From NCBI GenBank assembly GCA_947475245.1, contig CANJLW010000003.1:287511-351510 (forward strand): DNA of 64,000 bases, read 5' to 3'. The stretch comes from Acetobacteraceae bacterium (lineage in GTDB: Bacteria > Pseudomonadota > Alphaproteobacteria > Acetobacterales > Acetobacteraceae). Below are positions 10,137 to 18,769 of the stretch, in pieces. Both the position numbers and the translations under genes were made by a program. The notes beneath the pieces were generated by a model. It did no database searches. It had not been told where the DNA came from and was given only the letters and a program-made list of their open reading frames with translations. Position 1 is the first letter of the stretch. Every line of letters starts with the position of its first letter.

Positions 10137-11406
10137 GGTCGTGCTCCAGCATCTGGAACGCTTTCAGAAAGAAGTCCGCGGCGCCGAAGTTTCCGGACTT
10201 CAACGCAAGCTTCAGAGTCGGCCCCATACCTTCCGCCAACGTCCAGGGCACGCCCGGATCGATTTCCGGGCCGATGCGCAGGCTCTTGACCCCCAGGCGG
10301 CTGACGACGGCCCCGGATGTCTCGCCACCGGCCACCACCATGCGGCGCACGCCCCGAGCAACCAATCCCTCCGCGATCCCGGCCAGGGCTTCCTCGATCA
10401 GGGCACCGGCGGCGTCGCGGCCAAGCCGCGCCTGCAACGCGGAGACCTTTTCAGGCGATGCGGAAGCGGCGATCGCAATCGGGGCCGATCCAATCCGGCT
10501 CTCCGCCCAGTCCAGTGCCGCCTTGATCAGAACAGCGGCATCCGGGGTCTGCAACGGTTCCAGATCCAGCACCTGCAAGTGCCCGCGCGCGACGCCAAGC
10601 TGCGCGAGCGTGGCGCGTGAGCACGAGCCCGCCAGGATCGCGGAGGCACCGGCGACCGACGGCAGCGCGGCGGGGTCCGTGCGTTCCGACAGCAGGCCGC
10701 TTCGGCGGAAATTCCCCGGCAGGCCCATCGCGACACCCGATCCGCCGGTAATCAGGGCATGGTGTTCCGCGGCCTCCCCGATCGCGACCAGATGCGCGTC
10801 GGTGATCGCATCGACGATCGCGTAGCGTCGCCCTTGCTCCTTAAGCGCGGTCATGGCGCGTCGGATGGCCTGCGCCCCTTGCTCTACCGTCGCGAAGTTC
10901 ACCAGCCCGACCGCCCCCGTGGTCTGTCGCGACAACACGCGCACCAGATTGGCGTCGGTCATCGGGGTCAGCGGATGCTTTTCCATCCCACTCTCGTTCA
11001 GCAGCACGCCGCCGACGAACAGATGACCTTGATAGACGGTGCGCGCGTTGGTCGGGAACGCCGGACAGGCCAACGCAAAGCCGCTGCCGATGGCTTCGAC
11101 CAGCGCATCGGCGACCGGACCGATATTGCCTTGATCGGTGCTGTCGAAGGTGGAGCAGTACTTGAAGAAGTACTGCCGCGCCCCACCCGCCCGCAGCCAA
11201 TGCAGCGCGGCGAGGCTTTCGTCGATCGCCTGCCGGGTCGGGGCGGTGCGCGATTTCAGCGCAACCACCACGGCGTCGGCGTCAGGGGCCGGGTCACCCG
11301 GGTTCGGGGCACCGATCAACTGGACGGTACGCATGCCTCCGCGCACCAACATCGAGCAGAGATCGGTCGCGCCGGTAAAATCGTCGGCGATCGCGCCCAG
11401 CAGCAT
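10129..11406 (-). CDS. otnK: 3-oxo-tetronate kinase (DUF1537/OtnK family)
   Basis: A 425-aa four-carbon acid sugar kinase. The N-terminal substrate domain opens with MLLGAIADDFTGATDLCSML, the signature of the family, and the C-terminal nucleotide domain carries VVAGGETSGAVV. It phosphorylates a 3-oxo-tetronate before OtnC acts. The start at 11406 has GGAG six bases upstream; the frame stays open to 11904, but that part is a shadow of the glycosyltransferase gene. The cognate dehydrogenase and OtnI isomerase are not in the window. The 8-bp overlap with otnC suggests translational coupling. Confidence 0.9.
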   Translation of the reverse strand: MLLGAIADDFTGATDLCSMLVRGGMRTVQLIGAPNPGDPAPDADAVVVALKSRTAPTRQAIDESLAALHWLRAGGARQYFFKYCSTFDSTDQGNIGPVADALVEAIGSGFALACPAFPTNARTVYQGHLFVGGVLLNESGMEKHPLTPMTDANLVRVLSRQTTGAVGLVNFATVEQGAQAIRRAMTALKEQGRRYAIVDAITDAHLVAIGEAAEHHALITGGSGVAMGLPGNFRRSGLLSERTDPAALPSVAGASAILAGSCSRATLAQLGVARGHLQVLDLEPLQTPDAAVLIKAALDWAESRIGSAPIAIAASASPEKVSALQARLGRDAAGALIEEALAGIAEGLVARGVRRMVVAGGETSGAVVSRLGVKSLRIGPEIDPGVPWTLAEGMGPTLKLALKSGNFGAADFFLKAFQMLEHDHA

Positions 11407-11456
11407 GGTCGGCTCCTTTTCGTCAGTCTCGATTGGTCGTGTGGCAAGCCCGCAGA

Positions 11457-12494
11457 TCAGGCGCCGAGCGCGCTTGCGAATTGAAGGGCTTGGGTGTTCC
11501 AGGAAGGGAGCTTTTGGCCGCTGGCCCAGGACGCCTCGGCCATCTCCTGACGTAGCTCCGGGCTGAAGATCATACGGCGCAGCGCCTTGGACAGTTGGTC
11601 GACATCGCCGACCGGGCAGACGACGCCGGCTTCGATGTCCACCAAGGCAGCCGCGGCACCCCCGGCGGTGATCGCCACCGGCAACCCACGCTTCAACGCC
11701 TCGGCAACGGCCATGCCATAGCCTTCGTAATAGGTCGCCAGGGCGAAGATGTCGGAATCCTGCCAAAGATCGTCGAGCGGTCGGTCGGTGACTTCCCCCG
11801 CGAAGGTAACCTTTTGCGAAATATTCAGTTCTTCGGCCAGGGATTCGAGACCGTGCGCGTGCACCGGATCGCGATCGGTCGCGCCGACGATGGTCAGATG
11901 CCATTCAAGGTCGAACAAGCGAGCCAGTGCTCGCATCAGCAGATCGTGGCCCTTGCGCGGCAGCAGCGTGCCGATCGACAGAATTTGGCACGCGCGCCCA
12001 CCCGAACCGCGGCAGCGTTCCGCGTCATCGGTGCCGGGAGTGACAACGACCATGCGATCGGCCGCGATGCCGAATACCTGCCCGACCTGTTCGCGGGTCG
12101 TATCGCTGGTCACGATCAGCTTGGTCAGGCGGTTGAAAAGGCGTTGCTCGACGGCATGCAGGGCGCTTTGATCCGCGTCTGACAGGCCGGTTTCAAGCGA
12201 TGTCGGGTGATGGATCAACCCGATCGCGCGGCGGGCCGCCAGCGCGTCGTCCATGCCGGCGAAAGCCGGCAGCGCGAGCCCGTCGATCACCGGGCGCGTG
12301 TCCGGTGTCAGCCGATCCCACGCGGCGCAGGCGGCGTCGCGGGCCGTCGCGTCCGCGTGGGGGAACTGTCCGCCCAGTTCGACCACGTCCACGACATGGC
12401 CCAGGGCGCGCAAGCCGGCCACGATCCGGCGGTCATAGCCATAACCGCCGGAGACCGTGTCGAACGGTGCCGGGACGATCAGAGAAACATGCAT
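11457..12494 (-). CDS. GT4-family glycosyltransferase
   Basis: A 345-aa GT-B fold retaining glycosyltransferase. The N-terminal acceptor domain starts MHVSLIVPAPFDTVSGGYGY, with the glycine-rich loop that contacts the donor. The donor domain has GTLLPRKGHDLLMRAL and the nucleotide-sugar-binding glutamate motif YYEGYGMAVAEALKRGLPV. It should transfer a sugar to a lipid or glycan acceptor in the cytoplasm. It is slightly short for GT4 but has both Rossmann halves. It lies 50 bp upstream of otnK and 19 bp downstream of the receptor gene, with no polysaccharide cluster around, so the acceptor is unknown. Confidence 0.85.
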   Translation of the reverse strand: MHVSLIVPAPFDTVSGGYGYDRRIVAGLRALGHVVDVVELGGQFPHADATARDAACAAWDRLTPDTRPVIDGLALPAFAGMDDALAARRAIGLIHHPTSLETGLSDADQSALHAVEQRLFNRLTKLIVTSDTTREQVGQVFGIAADRMVVVTPGTDDAERCRGSGGRACQILSIGTLLPRKGHDLLMRALARLFDLEWHLTIVGATDRDPVHAHGLESLAEELNISQKVTFAGEVTDRPLDDLWQDSDIFALATYYEGYGMAVAEALKRGLPVAITAGGAAAALVDIEAGVVCPVGDVDQLSKALRRMIFSPELRQEMAEASWASGQKLPSWNTQALQFASALGA

Positions 12495-12513
12495 CGATCG
12501 TCTCCGGCTTCTG

Positions 12514-13731
12514 TCAGGTGTTCACGCCTTCGATGACACCGCCAAACGGTGCCCAGGTCTTGCCGTCCCAACGCATCAACTGCATCGCCTTGATAGGCCG
12601 GAAGTTGGTGGGGCTGGTATTGACCGTAATCCCCGGAAGCAAGGCCGGATTTTCAACATTCTTCAGGTTCGCCGCCTGTTTCATGATGTTCTCGCGGGTG
12701 AAGTTACCCTCACACTGCTTCAGGACCTGGAGCATCGTTTTGCTGACGGCATAGGCGAACACATAGCTCAGGTCCGTCTTGTCGGCACCGGGCATACGCT
12801 TGTCCATGAATTCCCGCCACTCGGCCATGCCGGCGTCCTGCGCCCAGCGCGGATCGGTTGGGTCCTTGATGTAGTTGGAACTGACCATGCCAATGGCGTT
12901 TTCGGGACCGGCGGGATTGATCACGGTGCCGACCGAGATCGACACGTTGGTCATCAGGAACAGCGGCTTCCAGCCGAGATCGGCGACCTTGCGAATCGAC
13001 TGCGCCGCGAACTTCGGGATCGCCGCGACAAGCAGCACGTTCGCTCCGGACGCCTGCAGGCTGGTGATTTGGCTGTCGATCGTCGCGTCGGTGGTCTCGT
13101 AAGTGGAGACCACGGTCATCTTGTCGAAGCGATCGCCAAGAACGTCCTTGACGCCGGCCGGATAGTCTTTGCCAAAATCGTCGTTCTGATAAAGGATCGC
13201 GATCTTCGCGTCGGGCTTCTGCTCCAGGATGTATTTCGTATAAATCTGCGCTTCCGTCCGGTAGCTCGGCTGGAAACCCATCGTCCACGGGAAGGCTTTG
13301 TGATCGCCCCACTTGTCGGCCCCGGTGGACACGAACAGATGCGGCACCTTCTTTTGGTTCACATAGCGATGGATCGCGGAATTGGTCGGCGTGCCCAATG
13401 TGTTGAACAGCAGCGCGACCTCATCCACCTCCACCAGGCGGCGCACCTGCTCGACCGTCTTCGGTGGGCTGTAACCGTCGTCGAGCGAGATGAAATTGAT
13501 CTTGCGGCCGCCGACACCGCCCTGCTCGTTCACCATGTTGAAGAACGCGGATTCCAGCTTGCCGATCACGCCATAGGACGATGCCGGGCCGCTATAGGCG
13601 ATGGTATGGCCGATCTTCAATTCCGTCGCGGTCACCCCCGGAGAGGTCTGCGCGGATGCGGAGCGAGGCCCGCCAATGGCAAAGGACGCCGCCAGGGCAC
13701 TGCCGCCAGCCAGAATATGCCGCCTGTTCAT
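12514..13731 (-). CDS. Branched-chain amino acid-type ABC receptor (periplasmic binding protein, orphan)
   Basis: A 405-aa LivJ/Peripla_BP_6-type solute receptor. The N-terminus MNRRHILAGGSALAASFA is an export signal with an RR pair, cleaved near ASA (residue 27). Mature-protein landmarks are IGHTIAYSGPASSYG, the start of lobe 1, and FVSTGADKWGDH, from the ligand cleft. Such receptors bind amino acids, amides or aromatic acids. No Liv-type permease or ATPase gene is in the window, so it is an orphan whose transporter lies elsewhere. The downstream glycosyltransferase and otnKC genes run the same way and may share its transcript. Confidence 0.88.
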   Translation of the reverse strand: MNRRHILAGGSALAASFAIGGPRSASAQTSPGVTATELKIGHTIAYSGPASSYGVIGKLESAFFNMVNEQGGVGGRKINFISLDDGYSPPKTVEQVRRLVEVDEVALLFNTLGTPTNSAIHRYVNQKKVPHLFVSTGADKWGDHKAFPWTMGFQPSYRTEAQIYTKYILEQKPDAKIAILYQNDDFGKDYPAGVKDVLGDRFDKMTVVSTYETTDATIDSQITSLQASGANVLLVAAIPKFAAQSIRKVADLGWKPLFLMTNVSISVGTVINPAGPENAIGMVSSNYIKDPTDPRWAQDAGMAEWREFMDKRMPGADKTDLSYVFAYAVSKTMLQVLKQCEGNFTRENIMKQAANLKNVENPALLPGITVNTSPTNFRPIKAMQLMRWDGKTWAPFGGVIEGVNT

Positions 13732-13789
13732 GGTCGTACTCCCAATTTTTATGTCCGGTCAGTCTAAGCGCGCTCGGTACCGAAATACA

Positions 13790-14545
13790 TCATGCACCCG
13801 CCGGACAGCTAACCCGCGCCGCGTAGCCAATCCAACCCCAGTCGGCAAACATCGAGCCAATACGCTCGACCGCATCGCGCAAGGCTCGCCGTGGCGCCGA
13901 CTTGACCGATCGGGTCTGGACCGGGGCGCCGGTAACGGTGTCGATCGCCTGCCTGATCCGTGCGCGGGCGCGGTGCAGCAGCACGCGTTGGTTTTCCGAC
14001 GACAATTCCAGCAGGGCGCAGGTTTCCTCGGCGTCCTTACCCTCGATGTCGCGCAGAATCACCACCGCTTTCTGCCCCGCCGGCAACCGTTCGATCGCGT
14101 CCTGGACATGGGACCAGAGTTGACGACCGCCGACGATACGCTCCGGATCCAACTCGTCCCAAAGGCGCGGAGCCTCGATCCAGTGGCCGTCCGGTTGAAA
14201 GGCACTGCCCGGCACCGACCGTTCGCCGGGCGCGGCCCCATCCAACAGCGCCGGTAATCCGACCAGCCGGCCTTCGCGACTCGCGCGCGTGCGGGATCGA
14301 TTGAGCACAATCGAATAAATCCAGGTCGACAGGCTCGATCGTCCCTCGAACCGCGCTATGCCCGAGTACACCGCCAGCCACGCGTCCTGCACCACTTCCT
14401 CCCCCTGCGCTCGGCTGCCGATTATGGAGGCAGCGACGCCGACCATCGGGGCGTGGTGGCGACGAATCAAAGCGCGATAGGCCGACGCGTCTCCTTGACG
14501 CAGGCGCGCCAGAAAGCTGGGATCGTCAAATTCGGTCTGGCTCAT
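13790..14545 (-). CDS. ECF-family RNA polymerase sigma factor
   Basis: A 251-aa sigma-70 factor of the extracytoplasmic-function group. Region 2 spans about residues 8-92 (QGEEVVQDAWLAVYSGIARF is the core-binding and -10 recognition part) and region 4 about 145-198 (LPAGQKAVVILRDIEGKDAE with the HTH). A roughly 50-residue C-terminal extension, ending in SCPAGA, is longer than in simple ECF factors. It is divergent from a small zinc-finger protein that looks like its anti-sigma factor, the common arrangement for ZAS-regulated ECFs. The shared region of 74 bp is too short to identify an autoregulatory promoter with confidence. Confidence 0.88.
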   Translation of the reverse strand: MSQTEFDDPSFLARLRQGDASAYRALIRRHHAPMVGVAASIIGSRAQGEEVVQDAWLAVYSGIARFEGRSSLSTWIYSIVLNRSRTRASREGRLVGLPALLDGAAPGERSVPGSAFQPDGHWIEAPRLWDELDPERIVGGRQLWSHVQDAIERLPAGQKAVVILRDIEGKDAEETCALLELSSENQRVLLHRARARIRQAIDTVTGAPVQTRSVKSAPRRALRDAVERIGSMFADWGWIGYAARVSCPAGA

Positions 14546-14619
14546 GCGTCAGGCGGCCTCTGTTGCCCTGATCTCGTTGGAGTGTAACGGATTAGCACCC
14601 GCCGTGTCATACCTGATCG

Positions 14620-14895
14620 ATGACGCTATGGAAGTGGAGTAAGCCAATTCCCACATGCCGGGATATGTCGGAACTCGTGACCGACTATATGGAGAACGCG
14701 CTGCCGCGAATTCCGCGGCTGCGGGCGGGGCTACATCTCGTCTTGTGCTCCTCCTGCCGAGCGTATTTTGACCAGTTCGGCAAGACCGTCCGTCTGCTGA
14801 ATGCCATGCCGGCGATGGCCAAGGACAGTTCGGCGGAGGACCGCGTTTTGGATGCCATCGCCTCCCGCCCCCCCGAGCCGGACGGGAAGCCCTAA
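14620..14895 (+). CDS. Putative zinc-finger anti-sigma factor (ZAS/zf-HC2-like)
   Basis: A 91-aa soluble protein. Cys13 and the cluster His39-x3-Cys43-x2-Cys46 (HLVLCSSC) give the zinc-binding pattern of ZAS anti-sigma factors, which hold an ECF sigma factor inactive and release it under oxidative or metal stress. It has no membrane segment, so it would act in the cytoplasm. The start at 14620 is preferred over the later ATG at Met16 because the later start loses Cys13. It is divergent from the ECF sigma gene, which supports the pairing. The rest of the protein is short and low in recognisable motifs. Confidence 0.7.
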   Translation: MTLWKWSKPIPTCRDMSELVTDYMENALPRIPRLRAGLHLVLCSSCRAYFDQFGKTVRLLNAMPAMAKDSSAEDRVLDAIASRPPEPDGKP

Positions 14896-15477
14896 AAAAA
14901 ATCTCGTGCCCTCTTAACCGGATGTTAACCATACGGTCGTAGGCTTCGATCGTTGGCTTCGGATTGTCCGGGGCCCGCTTGGATCGGAGTACCGCGCATG
15001 CGGATTGCCGCCAAAGGCCTGGTCGCCGCAAGCACGGCGCGGACCGTCCGGCGATCCAAAAGGCGGTTGTTGAATTTCCTTGTAAAGACCAAGCCGTTCT
15101 TCCAGTATCCTGAATACGATTCGGCTCTTTATTTCCCGGCGGCGAAACCCTGGGTGACAGGAGGCGAAATATTGGGTGGAAGCGGATCTTTGTCGCCCTG
15201 GGTGTCGTGCGCAACCTGGGAATACAAGTCATCGTGCCGCCGATCCAGGCGCGAACCAAGTCCATTGTGTCGTATTACATCGGTAATGCGGTGCCTTCAC
15301 ACTCATGTCAAAGGACAATGGCCGCATGGACGACGCCGCTCTCCTGCATAAAATGCCGCTTCCCGCGCCTTTCGCGCTTCAACGCCGGCTGTCTCGATTT
15401 CACTTGCACGCATCTTGCATCGCTTCCGTCGGCTTCACGCGGGGGCCAAGTCTGACGCAAAGCAAAGGAGCGATCGT
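14896..15477. other. 582-bp intergenic region upstream of the prkA operon
   Basis: It holds a CtrA-type site at 14914-14929 and a run of seven to eight A residues just after the anti-sigma stop. Between about 15060 and 15200 the sequence is distinctly more AT-rich than the surroundings. Open frames here (14953-15351, and a 58-codon frame 15305-15481 whose stop overlaps the prkA ATG) lack convincing ribosome sites. A long 5' leader, promoter region or unannotated small RNA for the prkA operon is the simplest reading. Confidence 0.5.
14914..14929 (+). promoter_or_regulatory. CtrA-type binding site TTAA-N7-TTAAC
   Basis: The sequence TTAACCGGATGTTAAC matches the full consensus of the alphaproteobacterial cell-cycle response regulator CtrA: two TTAA half-sites with a 7-bp spacer and the trailing C. 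In a GC-rich genome such a full match in an intergenic region is unlikely by chance. It lies between the anti-sigma-like gene and prkA, about 550 bp before prkA. Confidence 0.6.
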
Positions 15478-17424
15478 ATGAACGCGATTGATGACCTGTT
15501 TTCCGCCTATGCGCGCGGCTTCGAAGCCCAGCGCGACGCGGAGATGACCTTGCCGGAATATCTGGAGGGGTGCCGCGATAACCCGATGATGTACGCCACG
15601 GCAACCGAGCGCCTGTTGGCGGCGATCGGAGAGCCGGTGATGGTCGATACGTCCAAGGATGCGCGCATGGGGCGCATCTTCATGAACCGGACAATCCGCC
15701 TGTATCCGGCATTCGACGAATTCTACGGCATGGAAGAAACCGTCGAACGGATCGTCGGATTCCTGCGTCATGCCGCGCAAGGTCTCGAAGAACGCAAGCA
15801 AATCATGTATTTGCTCGGCCCCGTCGGTGGCGGCAAATCGTCGCTCGCGGAACGCCTGAAAGCGTTGATGGAGGTCTATCCCATCTACGTCCTGAAGGCG
15901 GACGACGAACTGAGCCCGGTTTTCGAAAGCCCGCTGGGGTTGTTCAACCCGGACCGGATGGGCGCGATGCTGGAAGATCGCTACGGCATTCCGCGGCGCC
16001 GGTTGAATGGGCTCATGAGCCCCTGGTGCCTCAAGCGCCTCGACGCTTTCAACGGCGACATCTCTCGCTTTCGCGTGCAGAAAATTGTGCCGTCGCGGCT
16101 GCGCCAACTCGCGATCGCAAAGACCGAACCCGGCGACGAAAACAACCAGGATATCTCTTCGCTCGTGGGTAAGGTCGACATCCGGAAGTTGGAACTGCAT
16201 TCGCAGAACGACCCAGACGCATACAGCTATTCCGGCGGTCTGAACCGCGCCAACCAGGGCATGCTCGAGTTCGTCGAGATGTTCAAGGCACCGATCAAGA
16301 TGCTGCATCCCCTGCTGACGGCAACGCAGGAGGGAAATTACATCGGCACCGAGAATATCGGCGCGATCCCGTTCACCGGGATCATCATGGCGCATTCCAA
16401 TGAATCGGAATGGCAAACCTTCAAGAATAACAAGAACAACGAAGCGTTCATCGATCGCATTTACGTGATCAAGGTACCCTATTGCCTACGGGTAACCGAA
16501 GAACAGAAAATCTACGACAAGCTTGTTTCCGGCTCTGAACTCGGCACCGCGCACTGCGCGCCGGCCACGCTGGAAATGTTGGCGCGCTTTACGGTGTTGA
16601 CGCGCCTGAAGAAGCACGAAAACTCGACGATCTATGCCAAAATGCGCGTCTATGACGGGGAAAGCCTGAAAGAAACCGATCCTCGCGCGCGCAGTCTGCA
16701 AGAGTACAAGGATGCCGCCGGAGTCGAGGAAGGCATGGATGGCGCGTCGACGCGGTTCGCGTTCAAAGTTCTGGCGGCGACCTTCAACCACGATACGACG
16801 GAAATCGCCGCCGATCCCGTGCACCTGATGTACGTGCTCGAACAGTCGATCCGGCGGGAGCAGCTGCCCCAGGAAACCGAAAAGCGCTATCTCGAGTTCA
16901 TTAAGGGCGAACTCGCGCCACGCTATGCCGAATTCATCGGCAATGAGATCCAGAAGGCCTACCTGGAATCCTACCACGATTACGGTCAGAACCTGTTCGA
17001 CCGCTATGTCGCCTATGCCGATGCCTGGATCGAGGATATCGACTTCAAGGACCCGGACACGGGCCAGATGCTCAACCGCGATTTACTGAACCAGGAACTC
17101 ACCAAGGTCGAGAAACCCGCGGGGATCGCCAACCCCAAGGATTTCCGCAACGAGGTCGTGAAGTTCAGCCTGCGGGCACGCGCCAACAACAACGGCAAAA
17201 ACCCGTCCTGGACCAGCTACGAAAAAGTCCGCGAAGTGATCGAGCGGCGCATGTTCAGCCAGGTCGAGGAACTGCTGCCGGTAATCAGCTTCGGCTCCAA
17301 AAAAGACGGAGAGACCGAGAAGAAGCACAGCGAATTCGTGCAGCGCATGGTCGCCCGCAACTATACGGAACGTCAGGTGCGTCGCCTCGTCGAGTGGTAC
17401 ATGCGCGTGAAACAGGCGGGTTGA
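15478..17424 (+). CDS. prkA: PrkA-family serine protein kinase (YeaG)
   Basis: A 648-aa AAA-type protein, the usual PrkA/YeaG length. The P-loop LGPVGGGKSS (residues 113-122) sits in the AAA_PrkA domain, and the C-terminal PrkA kinase-like domain is complete to RRLVEWYMRVKQ. In enterobacteria YeaG/YeaH/YcgB respond to nitrogen starvation and stationary phase; in Bacillus PrkA affects sporulation. The ATG at 15478 follows AAAGGAG by six bases. It is the first gene of a three-gene operon with yeaH seven bases downstream and spoVR after that, an order kept across many proteobacteria. Confidence 0.95.
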   Translation: MNAIDDLFSAYARGFEAQRDAEMTLPEYLEGCRDNPMMYATATERLLAAIGEPVMVDTSKDARMGRIFMNRTIRLYPAFDEFYGMEETVERIVGFLRHAAQGLEERKQIMYLLGPVGGGKSSLAERLKALMEVYPIYVLKADDELSPVFESPLGLFNPDRMGAMLEDRYGIPRRRLNGLMSPWCLKRLDAFNGDISRFRVQKIVPSRLRQLAIAKTEPGDENNQDISSLVGKVDIRKLELHSQNDPDAYSYSGGLNRANQGMLEFVEMFKAPIKMLHPLLTATQEGNYIGTENIGAIPFTGIIMAHSNESEWQTFKNNKNNEAFIDRIYVIKVPYCLRVTEEQKIYDKLVSGSELGTAHCAPATLEMLARFTVLTRLKKHENSTIYAKMRVYDGESLKETDPRARSLQEYKDAAGVEEGMDGASTRFAFKVLAATFNHDTTEIAADPVHLMYVLEQSIRREQLPQETEKRYLEFIKGELAPRYAEFIGNEIQKAYLESYHDYGQNLFDRYVAYADAWIEDIDFKDPDTGQMLNRDLLNQELTKVEKPAGIANPKDFRNEVVKFSLRARANNNGKNPSWTSYEKVREVIERRMFSQVEELLPVISFGSKKDGETEKKHSEFVQRMVARNYTERQVRRLVEWYMRVKQAG

Positions 17425-17431
17425 TCCCAAG

Positions 17432-18733
17432 ATGCACATCGTCGATCGCCGTTTGAACCCAAGCGGGAAGAGCCTCGCGAACCGCCAGCGGTTCATGCGG
17501 CGCGCGAAATCGATGATCCGCAAGGCCGTGCACGAGAATGCCGGCGCGCGCAGCATCAAGGATGCCGACGAGGGAGGGGAAGTCCTGTTGCCCGCCCAGG
17601 GTGTGCAGGAGCCGTCCTTCCAGCGCGGCGCGTCAGGCGGCATCCGCGACCACCTGCTGCCGGGAAACAAGGAATACGTTACCGGCGACACGATCCCCCG
17701 ACCGCAACAGGGCGGCGGTGGCGGCGGGTCGGAGGGCAGCCCGGACGGCGAGGGCGAGGATGTTTTTCGCTTCGCCCTTTCGCGCGACGAGTTTGTCGAT
17801 CTGTTCCTGGAGGATTTGGAACTACCCGACCTGTTGAAGCGTCGCGTCGCGCAAACCGAGGTCGTGAGCTACAGCCGAGCGGGGTATTCGGTGTCGGGGT
17901 CGCCGGCAAATCTTGCGTTGACGCGTACGGTTCGCAACAGCCTGTCGCGCCGTATCGCGCTGCGCCGCCCGAAAGCCGAGGAACTGGCTGCCCTACGCGC
18001 GGAACTCGCCGATCTCGATCCCGCCGACGACACGCGGCGTGTCGAGTTGGAGGCCGAGTTGTTGCGCAAGGAACGGCGCACGGGATTGATCCCCTATATC
18101 GATCCCCTCGACGTTCGGTACAAGCGCTTCGACCCGATGCCGAAGCCCGCCGCGCAGGCCGTGATGTTTTGTCTGATGGATGTGTCGGGATCCATGACCG
18201 AACACATGAAGGATCTGGCGAAGCGGTTTTATATCCTGCTCTATCTGTTCCTGAAGCGGCGCTATAAAAATGTGGAGGTCGTGTTCATCCGCCATACCCA
18301 TACGGCGGCGGAAGTCGACGAAGACGCGTTTTTCAACAGTCCCGAAACCGGCGGCACGGTGGTTTCGACGGCGTTGGAGGAAATGCGCCGGATCATCGCC
18401 GATCGCTTCGATCCCGACGGTTGGAACATCTATGCCGCGCAGGCATCGGACGGCGACAATACCGCCAGCGATAACGAGCGCACCGCCGAACTGCTGACCC
18501 AACATATTCTGCCCGCCAGCCAGTACTACGCCTATCTGGAAGTCGGGCGCGATATGGACCACTTCCCCACCGGCTTCATCCGACGCGACAGCGACCTGTG
18601 GCAAACCTACGCCGCGCTTGTCGCAAAAGGAGCACCCTTGGCCATGCGCAAGGTTGGACATCGGCGCGACATCTATCCGGTGTTTCGGGAACTGTTCGCG
18701 CGCAAAACAGGTGCTGAAGCGGCCATTGCCTGA
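17432..18733 (+). CDS. yeaH: YeaH/YhbH family VWA-domain protein (DUF444)
   Basis: A 433-aa DUF444 protein. The basic N-terminus (IVDRRLNPSGKSLANRQRF) is the family signature. A glycine-rich low-complexity stretch covers about residues 94-103, and a von Willebrand A-like domain follows with the MIDAS-type motif DVSGSMTE at 250-257. The partner kinase gene lies immediately upstream and spoVR 36 bp downstream. The protein probably works with PrkA as an ATPase-VWA pair, by analogy with MoxR-VWA systems; that is inference. Length and domain order are normal for the family. Confidence 0.93.
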   Translation: MHIVDRRLNPSGKSLANRQRFMRRAKSMIRKAVHENAGARSIKDADEGGEVLLPAQGVQEPSFQRGASGGIRDHLLPGNKEYVTGDTIPRPQQGGGGGGSEGSPDGEGEDVFRFALSRDEFVDLFLEDLELPDLLKRRVAQTEVVSYSRAGYSVSGSPANLALTRTVRNSLSRRIALRRPKAEELAALRAELADLDPADDTRRVELEAELLRKERRTGLIPYIDPLDVRYKRFDPMPKPAAQAVMFCLMDVSGSMTEHMKDLAKRFYILLYLFLKRRYKNVEVVFIRHTHTAAEVDEDAFFNSPETGGTVVSTALEEMRRIIADRFDPDGWNIYAAQASDGDNTASDNERTAELLTQHILPASQYYAYLEVGRDMDHFPTGFIRRDSDLWQTYAALVAKGAPLAMRKVGHRRDIYPVFRELFARKTGAEAAIA

Positions 18734-18769
18734 CGAGCACTCTCCCTCCATCAACGGGGAAACAAAGAC

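Noticed and set aside
14953..15351. 132-codon ORF in the leader of prkA
   Set aside because: Low-complexity, no ribosome site, no recognisable domain; better treated as non-coding leader.
15305..15481. 58-codon frame whose stop overlaps the prkA start
   Set aside because: No convincing Shine-Dalgarno and no known domain; the overlap alone is not enough.
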